Assembly (NCBI GenBank): GCA_947044405.1
Contig: CAMRHE010000067.1
Coordinates: forward strand, 4,665,501 to 4,729,500
Source of the DNA: Leptodactylus fallax
Lineage: Eukaryota > Chordata > Amphibia > Anura > Leptodactylidae
Reading direction: 5' to 3'
DNA length: 64,000 nt
The number at the start of each line of letters is the position of its first letter. The stretch's first letter is position 1. The notes beneath the pieces are model-generated. The model saw only the letters and a list, made by a program, of their open reading frames with translations. It did no database searches and was not told the DNA's origin. The translations under genes were made by a program, and so were the position numbers. This document shows positions 34,345 to 45,247 of this stretch, piece by piece.

Positions 34345-34630
34345 TATGCACAGAATAGGTCACCGTATCTAATCTGTGGGCATCCAACATCGAGATCCTA
34401 TACAGATCAGTTGCTCCAGCAGCCTCTGGGCAGCGGAAGCTGCTGCATTGGATGGGGAGTGAATGTAGTCTGAAGTAATTGGAGAAGAGCTGAAGCCACT
34501 GTGTAGTGGTGGCTCCAGGAAACTGCATGGTGGCTGCCAGAACAGAAGGTTTTTGCTGGGTCCAGGTAATGGCACCTTCACCCACAGATCAGATACTGAT
34601 AAACTCTCTTGAATAGGTTATCAGTGTGAA
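34345..34630. repeat. Inverted-repeat MITE, T2-like
   Basis: AATAGGTCACCGTATCTAATCTGTGGG at the left is mirrored by CCCACAGATCAGATACTGATAA and AATAGGTTATCAG at the right. Non-coding. Confidence 0.5.
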
Positions 34631-34890
34631 ACATGCATTGCATTAGGGGCCAGGGAGACTTCCTTAGGTCTCACCTTTTGCTAAGCCCCATCTCCCAAGA
34701 CATTCTTCATCACATAACTGAACAGATCAGCAGACAATTAACCACTGCAATATTTCTATAACATTGTTTAGGAGTGTGCAGATCATAATGCAGACTGTCA
34801 AAATGGGGTAAGGTGAGGGGAAGCTCCTCTCCTGTTTACTGTTATAAGTCATTTCTAGGTTTAGTGGTCTTTGAATAATTGGCAAGTGAT

Positions 34891-35280
34891 TTAAAGTGGT
34901 TATTTGAGAAGTAATAACTTACCAGGGCATATACTGCGCTCTTTAAGCTTGATTACTAATGTACTTCCTGAAGTCCCATTCATTACTTTTGTGGAGGGCT
35001 GAGGGGGAGGCCAAAACTCTGCTTCCTCATTCTCCCCTGTAGCCACTCTGACTTTGTGACATCACTAACTCCCCACAGACTTGGATCACAGCTCCATTCA
35101 GTAGAATCAAGTCAGTCATGTTACCTAGAATAGGAGCTGCTGCGGGGGAGACAGGAAACACAGTTCTGGCCTTCTCTGCAGCCCATTGCAAAAGTAATAA
35201 ATGGGGCTCCAGGGGGTTGGGGTGTATATTAGTAATAAAGCTTAACCAGTGCAGGGAACACACTAGTTAGTTCTCATTAC
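34891..35280. repeat. Inverted-repeat MITE, TTAAAGTGG start
   Basis: TTAAAGTGGTTATTTGAGAA opens the element. Inner blocks AAGCTTGATTACTAATGTAC and CCCATTCATTACTTTTGTGG are inverted at 35186-35262 (TTGCAAAAGTAATAAATGGGG and ATATTAGTAATAAAGCTT). The right terminus is vague. Confidence 0.55.
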
Positions 35281-35621
35281 ATGATATATTAAAAGATTAG
35301 ATATATGCCACATATTGTGGGATCGTATATCTTGTATTTACTAATATTAATGGCATCCAAAGACTTTGTAGTTATTTAGTAGTCTAGAGTTTGTATTTGT
35401 ATTCAATTGTATCTTCTTCAGTGGTCTATCATATAGCTGAGATAGCTTCAACAATATGTCTTGGCAATGTAAACATATCTGGTTTATTTTATATAGTCTA
35501 CAATAGTTATTACTATAATTTGGGATAGTAGTGGAAGTGTGGGCTTGGGACAACATCTACATGTATATGGTATGTTCGCACATGTTTTATTCTCCTCTGG
35601 GTACTCCAGTAGGTGTATGCT

Positions 35622-35745
35622 AGAGATGGCCCAAACCTCTTAAATTTTCTGGTGGTTCAGGGCCACGATTACCTTTGGGTCAAACAAGGTATGAACTAAA
35701 GCTTAAATTGGCTTAAACATAGTGTAGAATACTGAGAATAGGATA
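35622..35745 (+). repeat. Left-end fragment of the 28150-type MITE
   Basis: TAGAGATGGCCCAAACCTCTTA through TTAAATTGGCTTAAACATAGTGTAGAATACTG parallels 28150-28270 (TTAAATTGGCTTAGACACAGTGTAGAACACTG). Only about 120 bp are present. Confidence 0.6.
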
Positions 35746-35765
35746 CACATCACTCCACCATGTAG

Positions 35766-35960
35766 TGGTGCTCAAGTAGAATTCCACCCCTTATTAAGTA
35801 ATATTGAAACTCGGCACTCCAAAGGTGTTGAAGCAATAATTGGCTTTTTTATTTATTAAGAGATAGAACAATTCACAAATATAATGTTTCAGTCATATAC
35901 AAATGACCTTCATCAGATATAGATTGCATGGACTGTAAGGGAGGATTGCTAGTTGAGCAA
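35766..35960 (-). repeat. Repeat with hammerhead-like core
   Basis: On the minus strand CTGATGA (35916-35910) is followed by a 19 nt segment that can form a 6 bp stem (GGUCAU with AUGACU), then GAAAC (35890-35886). CTGATGA, stem II and GAAA are the hammerhead core in correct order. The other part of the element is GGCACTCCAAAGGTGTTGAAG, as in the 4763 copy. The strand holding stem I and the cleavage site was not worked out. Confidence 0.5.
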
Positions 35961-36394
35961 CGCTGTGGGAATGGCATAGTGCTTTTCTCATGGCCACCTT
36001 CACCTTGTGCTTCAAGTCTCTCTCAAAACATAATAAAATACCTGTAATGTCCAGACAGTGGGGTGCTTGATCAAAAAGGTACCCAACCTTACCTGTGGCT
36101 CATAGGCTGGATTCTAGCTATGAGGACCATCCAAAATTATCTTCAGTCTTTATCATGCGTACAAAGTCCATCTCCTGACTGCATAATGGCACTTTAGCTC
36201 ACTTTTAGGTTTTCAGCCTAACTTAGCTAACTCCAGATTCCTCCTTCCCCCTGACTGGGTAAGGAGAAGTATGAATAGTCTACTCTCTCTAACTAGATTG
36301 ACCTAAGTCATGTTCTATACCATCTGCTCAGCGTCAGCCAAAATGGTTGTCCCACTTAAAGTTCTACAGTTATATAAAATCATAATAGGCTTCA

Positions 36395-36635
36395 TATTTA
36401 TTATTTATTATGCTTACTTGTATAGCGCCATCATATTCTACAGCGCTTTACAGACATTGACAGTCACTGTCCCATATAGGGCTCACAATCTACATTCCCT
36501 ATCAGTATGCGTTTGGAGGGTGGGAGGAAACTTGAGTACCTAGAAGAAACCCACGCAAACATGGGGAGAACATACAAACTCCTTGCAGATGTTGTCCTTG
36601 GCAGGATTCAAACCCAGGACTCCAGTACTAAAAAT
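36395..36635 (-). mobile_element. tRNA-derived SINE (V-SINE-like)
   Basis: On the minus strand the head contains GGGTTTGAATCC, close to a pol III B box (GGTTCGANNCC). Next comes ATGTTCTCCCCATGTTTGCG...GTTTCCTCCCACCCTCCAAA, the conserved central block that I associate with vertebrate V-SINEs, then GTAAAGCGCTGTAGAATATG and a tail of TTATT-type repeats at the plus-strand left end. The 5' part including the A box appears missing. Confidence 0.72.
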
Positions 36636-38449
36636 TAACTTAAAAGGATAGTAAAAAATGCAACTAAATCAGTCCATTTCCCAGTGTCCCACTGGCATAC
36701 TACACATACTGTACAGTATTTGATAGGAAGTAAATGACTTATACAACAGGAGGTGGATACTGCATTTTACGCTGTTGGAATATGCCTATATAAGCGCTAG
36801 ACAGAACCTGGTGCATTATTTATACTTTGACACCTTGATCTTATGGTAAGTGGGCCATTTTTGGTGGCATAAAAATATGTATCAAATCCTTACCATGTGA
36901 TTTTATCATTAGATCTCAAGAATTGGACACTCAGGTGGTACCAAAACACTTAGAGAGCAAAAAACATTTCAGGAACAAAATACATTATCATTTTTGCCTG
37001 GAGAGATTCCTTAATGGATAGAAAAAGGAATTTATTTCTGTTTTTCTAACAAAGAAAATCACTTGGATAAACTACTATAAAATGCCTGTGTTTCATTATA
37101 CATATAAGACTGCAGGTATAGGTTCTGAAATCTTCAGTTCTCCGTATTTCATTCCTTATTTAGTATTTGATGTGCAGAACATTATCAGAATTCAATGGTC
37201 AAGATCTTGAAGAATTAAAATGTATGAGATCTTGTAAATTCTAAAGAGCTGAAAATGGAATTGTTTATCATGTCAGAGTCCATAAGTTTTAATGATTCGC
37301 GGCATGATTGTCTTTGTTCTGAAAAGCAATTTGAAATGTCTCTATCCACTATAAACTCGAAGCAAGTTTTATTTTTCTGGCACACAATGTAGTCTAATCA
37401 TTAGGATTATATTTTGCTTGCACATTGATTGATCTAGGCTTGATACATAGCGCATAACAATAATGTCCCTGCACCCCAGTGGGCACACATATCTCTATAC
37501 AGGACTTTCAATAAGGAGTTTGTATAGAAATATGGCTGCTGCATGGAAATCATTACCTAAATCTGGGGTCAAGTGTGACATTTTCTTTTAATATGCATTT
37601 ATATTCTATGTTCCTGGCTAGTATTATTATTTTTTGATGTTCCTTTTTATTAAAACACAGTGAAGCAAAGCATTGCAGGGAAGTAGAAGGGGGAGAGGTG
37701 CTGTGATACCTGGACCATAAACTGAAGGATGTCAGAGCAATGGAAACATTTCTAGAGCTGTTGTGTATTGCTGAGTACAAATTAGTAACCATGAAATTCA
37801 CAAATCCCCCATTGCTGTCTTTTGGAGGAAAAGTACCTGATTATGATCCAGATGCTCGTTGGAAAAAAATAGCAGAAAAAAAATTGCGGTTTTTATTTTT
37901 GCCTTCCCCTCTATAAGTATAAGGGGAAAATGCTGTTTTTCTGCAGGTAAAATTAACATGCCGGAGCAGATAACTAATTTATATGTACCAAAATTTGGTG
38001 TAATTTTACAACTCATTTTCTATGTTTTTTAGATATGGGTTAGAATAGGAATGCAAAAAGAGTTTACTTTTTTAATCAAAGTTTTAATTTAATTTAATTT
38101 ATAGGTATTAAAACATTACAACAACTATACAAATTTTGTATGGTCATGTTTGTATTGACTGTCAATATAGGTAATGTGTCAGTTATGCTGAACTGTGAAC
38201 GCCATAAAAACACCCTTAAGAAAATGGAGCGACTGTTTTTTCAAATTCCTCTGAATTATAATTTTTTTCAGATTCACAGTATATCATACGGAATATTAAA
38301 TGGCGCCAGAAGGAATTACAATTTGTTACACAGAAAAAGTCCTAATATAGAAAGATGACTGAGCAATGACTTTTGAAAGGCAGGAAGTAAGAAACGAAAC
38401 TGCAAAAATGAAAAGTTTCTTGGTCATTAAAAGGTTAAGATTTATTTAG
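36636..38449. other. No gene recognised
   Basis: AT-rich with no supportable feature. Confidence 0.4.
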
Positions 38450-38720
38450 ACTGAAACCCCATGTTGTGAAAACTCTGCATTTTACAGTACCTGCAAAAAC
38501 ATTGCAGAAAAAAAAATCTGCAGCGGAAAAGCTGCGTTTTCAAAAACGCTCGAGTTTTTGAAACTGCAGCATGTGAATTATACCTGTGGAAGCGCTATTG
38601 TTTTCCATATAAATATAATAGGGGCAGAAGGTCGGCAGAGGAAAACTCTGAGAAATCGCAATAAAAAGCTGCTACGGTTTTTTTCTGCAGCTTTTTGTGG
38701 GGGTTTTTAGAAAAAAACTC
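38450..38720 (-). repeat. Family G MITE-like repeat, copy 2
   Basis: ACATTGCAGAAAA, GAAACTGCAGCATGTGAATTATACCTG and GGCAGAGGAAAACTCTGAG blocks match 43560-43760. Short palindromic stretches (AAAAACGCTCGAGTTTTTGA) occur inside. Confidence 0.6.
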
Positions 38721-38796
38721 CACACTTTTTATAAAATAATTAGAATTTTATTAATGTCTAATAAAAAAAAACATATACATGGACATGATGATAAAT

Positions 38797-39055
38797 TGTA
38801 CAAGGATAATGATGGCGGGGGAAGACCTGGACGGTCATAAATAGCAGGAAAGCCTAGAAATGCATAAATTGTCACAGGCAGCATATCAAATGCAAAGAAC
38901 AAACAACCTATATTAACGTAGGTAAGTACAAACACATAAAACAGGAGATAATACTCCTAATAACATGATTACAGAACCATAGATGTAAGCCTATGTATGG
39001 GAAGCCCATAAATATATGTGACCAAACAATAAAATTATACCATAACGCCTGAAGC
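38797..39055 (-). repeat. Penelope left repeat (pLTR-like)
   Basis: Its reverse complement starts GCTTCAGGCGTTATGGTATA and matches 40996-41038 joined to 42688-42920. It contains no Tc1, so it preserves the empty target site GGTCACATATATTTATGGGC. Confidence 0.85.
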
Positions 39056-39059
39056 ACGC

Positions 39060-40345
39060 TAAACTGAACTGCAGAAAAGAATAACCTCTGCTGATTTTAA
39101 TTCCCTTAAGAAAAAACTTGAAGACCTGGCTTGTACCTGGGAAAAACAAATACAACAAACTAAAAGTAAAAAGTATCAGCGTGACCTTTAAGACACACAA
39201 AACAATCGGGTTTATAAGTGGATATCTATAGGTAAATTGCCTCCGAGTCATTCTTCTTTTTCCTCAGTGAGCTCAACAGGAGGTGAATCTTCACACTCTT
39301 TTACAAGACAACATAAGAGAGACATTTTACAAGACAACATAAAAGAGAACAGGATTCCCTTGACATCGGACAGAAGAGAAAATTTCCACATGTGCCATCA
39401 GGTGAACCTACACGAAGTAAAGATATCCTACAGGTAATAAATCTGTCCGATAGAGTTTTGACTCAGGATCAGAAGGAAGTACTGGAACTCGGCTTAAATT
39501 TTGTACCTTCTTCCAGGTTTAACATCTTTACAGCGACCAAAGAACATTCAATCCTTTAAGTAAATTCACAACAGAATTATCTTTGTTATTATAGGAAGCT
39601 GTAGACAGGGATATTATTAATCAGAAGGAGGTTACATACCTATTACCAGAGTTTCCCTCATGTTCTACATTCTACATGTTACCTAAAGTGCACAAAAATG
39701 CCGTATGCCCTCCAGGTCGACCGATCGTGTCAGGTGTGTAAAGTCTTTGTGAACCTATTTGTAAGTTTATTGACTACCATTCAAAATCTTTGGTAGAAAG
39801 TAAACCTTACCTTCCTATATTAAAGACGCAACGGATTTTCTTTCAAAACTAGATGGAATCCATTTGGAACAGGATAGGTTATTGGTAACCTGTGATGTGG
39901 AGTCCTTATACACAGCTATCCGTCATGAAGATGACCTTGTAGCTGCACAAGCATTCATCATAATGTCAAATATGGAAAAGGTATTTGGGGAGTTTATTCT
40001 CTCTTTGTTACATTTCGTACTCACACAATTTTTTTCTTTTTGATGACTCAATTTTCCTTCAGCTCCAGGGGATCGCTATGGGGGTGTCTTGTGCGCCCTC
40101 ATATGCCAATCTGTTCCTGGGGCTGTGGGAAAGGCGTATTTTCTTGACGGAACTGCCCCCATATATATTGATGATGTCATGATGATCTGGCAAGGCTCAC
40201 TTCTGATTTGGAATTATTTTTAGGTTACTACAACCAAAACACAAAAACATCCATCTGACCTGGAAATACAGCCATACAGACATTGAGTACTTGGATGTAC
40301 GGATGGTAATGGGAAATGACAGCACTATTCACACGGATCATATTG
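39060..40345 (+). pseudogene. Penelope-like reverse transcriptase, decayed
   Basis: Blocks typical of Penelope RT appear in order but in changing frames. An N-terminal coiled region (LKKKLEDLA) is near 39105; LSDRVLTQDQKEVLELGLNF near 39445; YMLPKVHKNAVCPPGRPIVS near 39675; LVTCDVESLYTAI with the first catalytic Asp near 39885; QGIAMGVSCAPSYANLFLGL near 40065, a motif diagnostic of Penelope; and YIDDVM, the catalytic DD box, near 40165. A thumb-like segment with DIEYLDVRM follows near 40285. Stops and frameshifts separate them, for example after PIVSGV. RT copies element RNA by target priming. The GIY-YIG endonuclease that usually follows is not seen. Confidence 0.82.
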
Positions 40346-41038
40346 TCACGGTCTCCATTTTATTATGTGAGGCATGGAATTTAAAAAATGTTTTTGCCAT
40401 ACATTAATTTTAACTTGGGCTTCTATTTTTAGTTTTTTTTTGTCTATATTTATGTAGGTGTTTGTTGTCACCCTTGTGATGCGGCCCACTGGGGACTTTT
40501 TATTCAGTTTGGACTGTTTTTGAGACGTCTCTCTCTTCATTGCGTCTTACATCCCTTCCGCTTCCCATTTCTTCCTTGGAGATATTTTTACACTTTATGA
40601 TATTTACATATATTTATATGTTTGTAACTTGTCACTGGGCACTGGTCGCAGTTGCCATCTTGGCCCTGTTCAGTTCTAATGTTATATATCACGTGGTGCT
40701 GCATTATATGTATCACACATTCTATTGGGATTTTTTTTCTATTTTTTTACTCATGCGCGAGTCTGATGATATTTGGATTGTTCTTCGCACATGCGCAGTT
40801 GCCATTTTGTCCCCGTGATAGTGATTCGAATAGCGCTCACTAAGGTATGTGTCCTTTCCCCTTGTTTTAATTTGTACACCTGGCATATGTAGAATTTGAT
40901 TGGCCATTGTTTATATGAAAAAATCTATCATTCTGAGCCTCATTTGTCCCCGGACAAAGCCTGTAATAGGGAAAATGCGCGACGGGCATTAGTTTGCTTC
41001 AGGCGGTATGGTATACTTTTATTGCTTGGTCACATATA

Positions 41039-42687
41039 CAGTCATATGAAAAAGTTTGGGCACCCCTATTAATCTTAATCGTTTTTAGTTCTAAATATTT
41101 GGGTGTTTGCAACAGCCATTTCAATTTGATATATCTAATAACTGATGGACACAGTAATATTTCAGGATTGAAATGAGGTTTATTGTACTAACAGAAAATG
41201 TGCAATATGCATTAAACCAAAATTTGACCGCTGCAAAAATTTGGGTACCCTTATCATTTTATTGATTTGAATACTCCTAACTACTTTTTACTGACTTACT
41301 GAAGCACAAAATTGGTTTTGTAACCTCACTGAGCTTTGAACTTCATAGCCAGGTGTATCCAATCATGAGAAAAGGTATTTAAGGTGGCCAATTGCAAGTT
41401 GTTCTCCTATTTGAATCTCCTCTGAAGAGTGGCATCATGGGCTCCTCAAAACAACTCTCAAATGATCTGAAAACAAAGATTGTTCAACATAGTTGTTCAG
41501 GGGAAGGATACAAAAAGTTGTCTCAGAGATTTAACCTGTCAGTTTCCACTGTGAGGAACATAGTAAGGAAATGGAAGACCACAGGGACAGTTCTTGTTAA
41601 GCCCAGAAGTGGCAGGCCAAGAAAAATATCAGAAAGGCAGAGAAGAAGAATGGTGAGAACAGTCAAGGACAATCCACAGACCACCTCCAAAGAGCTGCAG
41701 CATCATCTTGCTGCAGATGGTGTCACTGTGCATCGGTCAACAATACAGCACACTTTGCACAAGGAGAAGCTGTATGGGAGAGTGATGCGAAAGAAGCCGT
41801 TTCTGAAAGCACGCCACAAACAGAGTTGCCTGAGGTATGCAAAAGCACATTTGGACAAGCCAGCTTCATTTTGGAAGAAGGTCCTGTGGACTGATGAAAC
41901 AAAGATTGAGTTGTTTGGTCATACAAAAAGGCGTTATGCATGGCGTCAAAAAAACACAGCATTCCAAGAAAAACATTTGCTACCCACTGTAAAATTTGGT
42001 GGAGGTTCCATCATGCTTTGGGGCTGTGTGGCCAATGCCGGCACCGGGAATCTTGTTAAAGTTGAGGGTCGCATGGATTCAGCTCAGTATCAGCAGATTC
42101 TTGAGAATAATGTACAAGAATCAGTGACGAATTTGAAGTTACGCCGGGGATGGATATTTCAGCAAGACAATGATCCAAAACACAGCTCCAAATCTACTCA
42201 GGCATTCATGCAGAGGAACAATTACAATGTTCTGGAATGGCCATCCCAGTCCCCAGACCTGAATATCATTGAACATCTGTGGGATAATTTGAAGCGGGCT
42301 GTCCATGCTCGGCGACCATCAAACTTAGCTGAACTGGAATTGTTTTGTAAAGAGGAATGGTCAAAAATACCTTCATCCAGGATCCAGGAACTGATTAAAA
42401 GCTACAGGAAGCGACTAGAGGCTGTTATTTTTGCAAAAGGAGGATCTACTAAATATTAATGTCACTTTTCTGTTGAGGTGCCCATACTTTTGCACCGGTC
42501 AAATTTTGGTTTAATGCATATTGCACATTTTCTGTTAGTACAATAAACCTCATTTCAATCCTGAAATATTACTGTGTCCATCAGTTATTAGATATATCAA
42601 ATTTAAATGGCTGTTGCAAACACCCAAATATTTAGAACTAAAAATGATTAAGATTAATAGGGGTGCCCAAACTTTTTCAGATGACTG
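41039..42687 (+). mobile_element. Tc1 element 1 (IR/DR, DD34E), complete
   Basis: The 1649 bp element starts CAGTCATATG and ends CAGATGACTG, flanked by TA at 41037-41038 and 42688-42689. Terminal inverted repeats are about 192 bp (41039-41230 and 42496-42687) with only about three mismatches seen. Each holds an outer and an inner copy of a transposase-binding-like repeat (AAAAAGTTTGGGCACCCCTA outside, AAAAATTTGGGTACCC inside), the IR/DR arrangement of Sleeping Beauty-type elements. It sits inside the right Penelope repeat; removing it with one TA restores the sequence of the left repeat exactly. Confidence 0.95.
41437..42459 (+). CDS. Tc1 transposase 1, intact
   Basis: A 340-residue cut-and-paste transposase, full length for Tc1 elements and without stops. 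ATG 41437 was chosen because the protein then starts MGSSKQLSNDLKTKIV at the first paired-like helix-turn-helix; an upstream extension to 41392 lacks homology. Residues 1-120 form two HTH domains with the GRPRK linker. DDE catalytic residues are visible: Asp in VLWTDETK, Asp in IFQQDNDPKH, and Glu in PDLNIIEHLW, with 34 residues between the last two (DD34E). A glycine-rich GGGSIMLWG lies between. It should bind the element's terminal repeats and act in the nucleus. With nearly identical TIRs it could be active; that is an inference. Confidence 0.95.
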   Translation: MGSSKQLSNDLKTKIVQHSCSGEGYKKLSQRFNLSVSTVRNIVRKWKTTGTVLVKPRSGRPRKISERQRRRMVRTVKDNPQTTSKELQHHLAADGVTVHRSTIQHTLHKEKLYGRVMRKKPFLKARHKQSCLRYAKAHLDKPASFWKKVLWTDETKIELFGHTKRRYAWRQKNTAFQEKHLLPTVKFGGGSIMLWGCVANAGTGNLVKVEGRMDSAQYQQILENNVQESVTNLKLRRGWIFQQDNDPKHSSKSTQAFMQRNNYNVLEWPSQSPDLNIIEHLWDNLKRAVHARRPSNLAELELFCKEEWSKIPSSRIQELIKSYRKRLEAVIFAKGGSTKY

Positions 42688-43044
42688 TATTTATGGGCTT
42701 CCCTTACACCTATGGTTTATGTTATTAGGAGTATTAACTCCTGTTTTATGTGTTTGTACTTACCTAGGCTAATATAGGTTGTTTGTTCTTTGCATTTGAT
42801 ATGCTGCCTGTGACAATTTATGCATTTCTAATTCTTTTTACTACCGCATAGCATGCCTTTTTAGGTTTTTCCACCATTTCTGACCGTCCAGGTCTTTCCC
42901 CATTATTACCCTTGTAAAAATGTGGGAGTTTTTTCTAAAATTAAGCATGGTGCCTTTGTCCCATACATTGTTGCCTTATTGGCCTTTTCTCAGTTTGTTT
43001 TTTTTTTTTTTTTTTGCAGTGTCTCACTAGGTGGGGCCTTAGTC

Positions 43045-43375
43045 TTAAAGAGATTGTCCATTTCTTTTTAGGTCATCAGTTAGTGATCAGTGGGGTCCAA
43101 CACCCAGGGCCCCTACTGATCCACCGTTTAAAGGGGCCGTGGCAAGTGCTGTGACCTCTTTACTGTTTGCACATTGTTTGTTTCACTTTCATGGGATGAG
43201 TTTGTAATAATTTGTATGTAACATGCTGTGTGATGTAAACCACTTCCAAGCACACCATGACCCCTTCAAACAGCTGATTGGTTATGGCCCTAAGTGTCAA
43301 ACCCTCACCGATCTCTACTGATGACCGATCCTGAGGAAAGGTCATTAAAAAAAATATACTGGAAGACTCCTTTAG
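43045..43375. repeat. T2-type MITE
   Basis: It starts TTAAAGAGATTGTCC and ends GGAAGACTCCTTTAG, imperfect inverted repeats with TTAA (TTAG on the right). Inner GATCAGTGGGGTCCAACACCC is answered by GTCAAACCCTCACCGATC. T2-family MITEs with TTAAAGG ends and TTAA targets are known from Xenopus. Confidence 0.7.
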
Positions 43376-43507
43376 GCTGAGGCCCCACATTACAGAAACC
43401 CAGCTTTTTTGTTGCAGATTTTGATGTGTTTTTTGAGCCAAAGCCCAAAAACTGCAGCAAAATCTGCAACAAAAAAAGCTGCGTTTCCGCAATGCGGGAC
43501 CTTAGCC
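43376..43507. repeat. 132 bp hairpin MITE
   Basis: GGCTGAGGCCCCACATTACA at the left is matched by the reversed right end GGCTAAGGTCCCGCATTGCG; the inverted match includes GAAACNCAGC and TTTTTTGTTGCAGATTTTG. Almost the whole element is one hairpin. Confidence 0.7.
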
Positions 43508-43828
43508 TTAGGCCGGGGACAACATAGCGTAACAGCCATGATTTTGCCGTGGAGGAAATGCTGCAGCAAAAAAACATGGCATTTTACATTACCTGCAAAG
43601 TGGATGGGATTCTGGCTAATCCCATCCACACATTGCAGAAAAATATCCACAGTAATATACTGCAATTTCAAAAACTGTCGCAGCATATCAATTATACATT
43701 TCCATATAGGTATAATTGCAGCAGAAAGTCCGCAGAGGAAAACTCTGGACTTTCTGTGAAAAGGGCTTTCCACTGCATTTTTTCCCCCACCGCCTTTTGG
43801 CTGTGGCTCACTATGTGGGTCCTTAGCC
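43508..43828 (+). repeat. Family G MITE, copy 3
   Basis: It starts TTAGGCCGGGGACAACATAG and its reversed right end reads GGCTAAGGACCCACATAG. Internally it contains a short palindrome, GTGGATGGGATTCTGGCTAATCCCATCCAC. Copies 1 and 2 lie at 17458 and 38450. Confidence 0.7.
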
Positions 43829-44210
43829 TTAAAGGTGTTTTCGGGACTTTTTAATTGATGACCTCTCCTTAGCATGGATCATTAATTGAAAATCCATGGT
43901 GGTCCGACACCTGGGATCCCTGTGGATCAACTGTTTGAAGAAATAGGCCATGTCATATCATGTTCACCGGTCACATGGCCTGATCGCACCTCAGTCCCAT
44001 TCAAGTGAATGGGCTGGGCTGTGATACCAATTACAGCCATTGCTTAAATGTACAGAACTGTGCTTGGTAAGTAGTGAAGAGGCTTCAGCATTCACGCAAA
44101 CGTTGCAACCTCTTCAAACAACTGATCGCACGGGGGCCAGGGTGTCGGACCCCTGCTAATCTTTAATTGATGACCTTTAAGGATTAATAAAGGCAGGAAA
44201 AACCCTTTAA
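43829..44210. repeat. T2-type MITE
   Basis: It is bounded by TTAA at 43829-43832 and 44207-44210, with ends TTAAAGGTGTTTTC and GAAAAACCCTTTAA. Inner GGTCCGACACCTGGGATCC is inverted by GGGTGTCGGACCCC. Confidence 0.75.
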
Positions 44211-44743
44211 GCCAAACATCATGAAGATGGCAGTGAAAAGTTCTTCATATTCACTTTTTATGACAGAGCCTGCTTCTGCAGAAGGAAATGATAAACTGTT
44301 ACAGCTCTGAAAGGGGCGAACACCTTGTCTGACCTGTTAGCCTTTTGCTCCGATGAAATCATTCAAAGGAAAAGTTTTAGATAGAACTGACCCATGACCA
44401 GTTTTTCAGCTATTTCAATGAAAATAGACAGGCGTTTAGAGGTAATGAGCAAACAGCACACAACGCGAAAGCAATTTTGGTTCTTATTCGACCCTTTCTA
44501 TATGATGAAATGGCTGATTCACCGAGAGGGAAATGATGTGTTCTGTTAGCTGGTGGGGTTGGCAGGAGGATAAGCACCGTTGTTAGAATCTATTAAACCC
44601 ACTACTTGATACAATCTATAGGAAATTCTGTGTTATAAGTATTAAATAACAGATTTTGTACTAAAATACTTACTTTTCTGTGTTCTATCACAGTGAATTG
44701 TGTTTTCCTCCTACATCAGTCATTATTGGAATTTAAGTGTATC

Positions 44744-45247
44744 TTAAAGGGGTATTCCCATGAACATAATCATATCTATATTTGTAGATAATTAAAAGTT
44801 AAACATTTTTGCAAATATAAGTAGTTAAAAATTCTGCAGATTTTTTAAGATTTTTCCCTAACTATCTAAATGGTGATAGTCTGTTGTCTTGATAAGTTGC
44901 CAATGGATACGACCACGAATGCAGAAACTTTATATGGTCTGGGACTTGAAAAACCCAGCCATGATTATTCTAATTGTAGCTGGGTTATCAGGCAGGGACA
45001 CTACATGTAGAAGATATCCCGACCACAATAAGGAAATCTTTGCTGATTTTCTGACCTTAGAAATCTCCTGCATTCATGGTCGTATCCATTGGCAACCGAT
45101 CACGACAACAAGACTGTGACTACAAGATATTTAGCAAAAATCTTTAAAACTCCGCAAAATGTTTAATTATTTATATTTGCAAAAATGTTTAACTTTTAAT
45201 TATCTACAAATTTACGAATGGTTATGTACATGGGAATACCCCTTTAA
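44744..45247. repeat. T2-type MITE with long TIRs
   Basis: TTAA at both ends (44744-44747 and 45244-45247). The left end TTAAAGGGGTATTCCCATG and the reversed right end TTAAAGGGGTATTCCCATG are identical, and the inverted match goes on for about 100 bp through GTAGATAATTAAAAGTTAAA. A middle pair, GATACGACCACGAATGCAG / CTGCATTCATGGTCGTATC, is also inverted. It is the best preserved member here. Confidence 0.88.

Larger units (their letters stand above)
38797..42920 (+). mobile_element. Penelope-like element with inverted terminal repeats
   Basis: A decayed Penelope-type RT region (39060-40345) and a 3' region of about 650 bp lie between two inverted copies of one repeat, 38797-39055 and 40996-41038 plus 42688-42920. 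The right copy is split by a Tc1 element. Penelope-like elements carry LTR-like repeats (pLTRs) that may be inverted. The 3' region ends with CCGGACAAAGCC and ATGCGCGACGGGC, a tail typical of the group. No GIY-YIG endonuclease region was recognised after RT. Confidence 0.75.

Noticed and set aside
36610..36625. GGATTCAAACCC considered as part of a tRNA gene
   Set aside because: Only the B-box-like part is present, followed by SINE core sequence. There is no cloverleaf, so it is a SINE head remnant.
41392..41436. Upstream extension of the Tc1 transposase 1 frame
   Set aside because: These 15 codons start from a non-ATG or unconserved position and precede the conserved N-terminus at ATG 41437.
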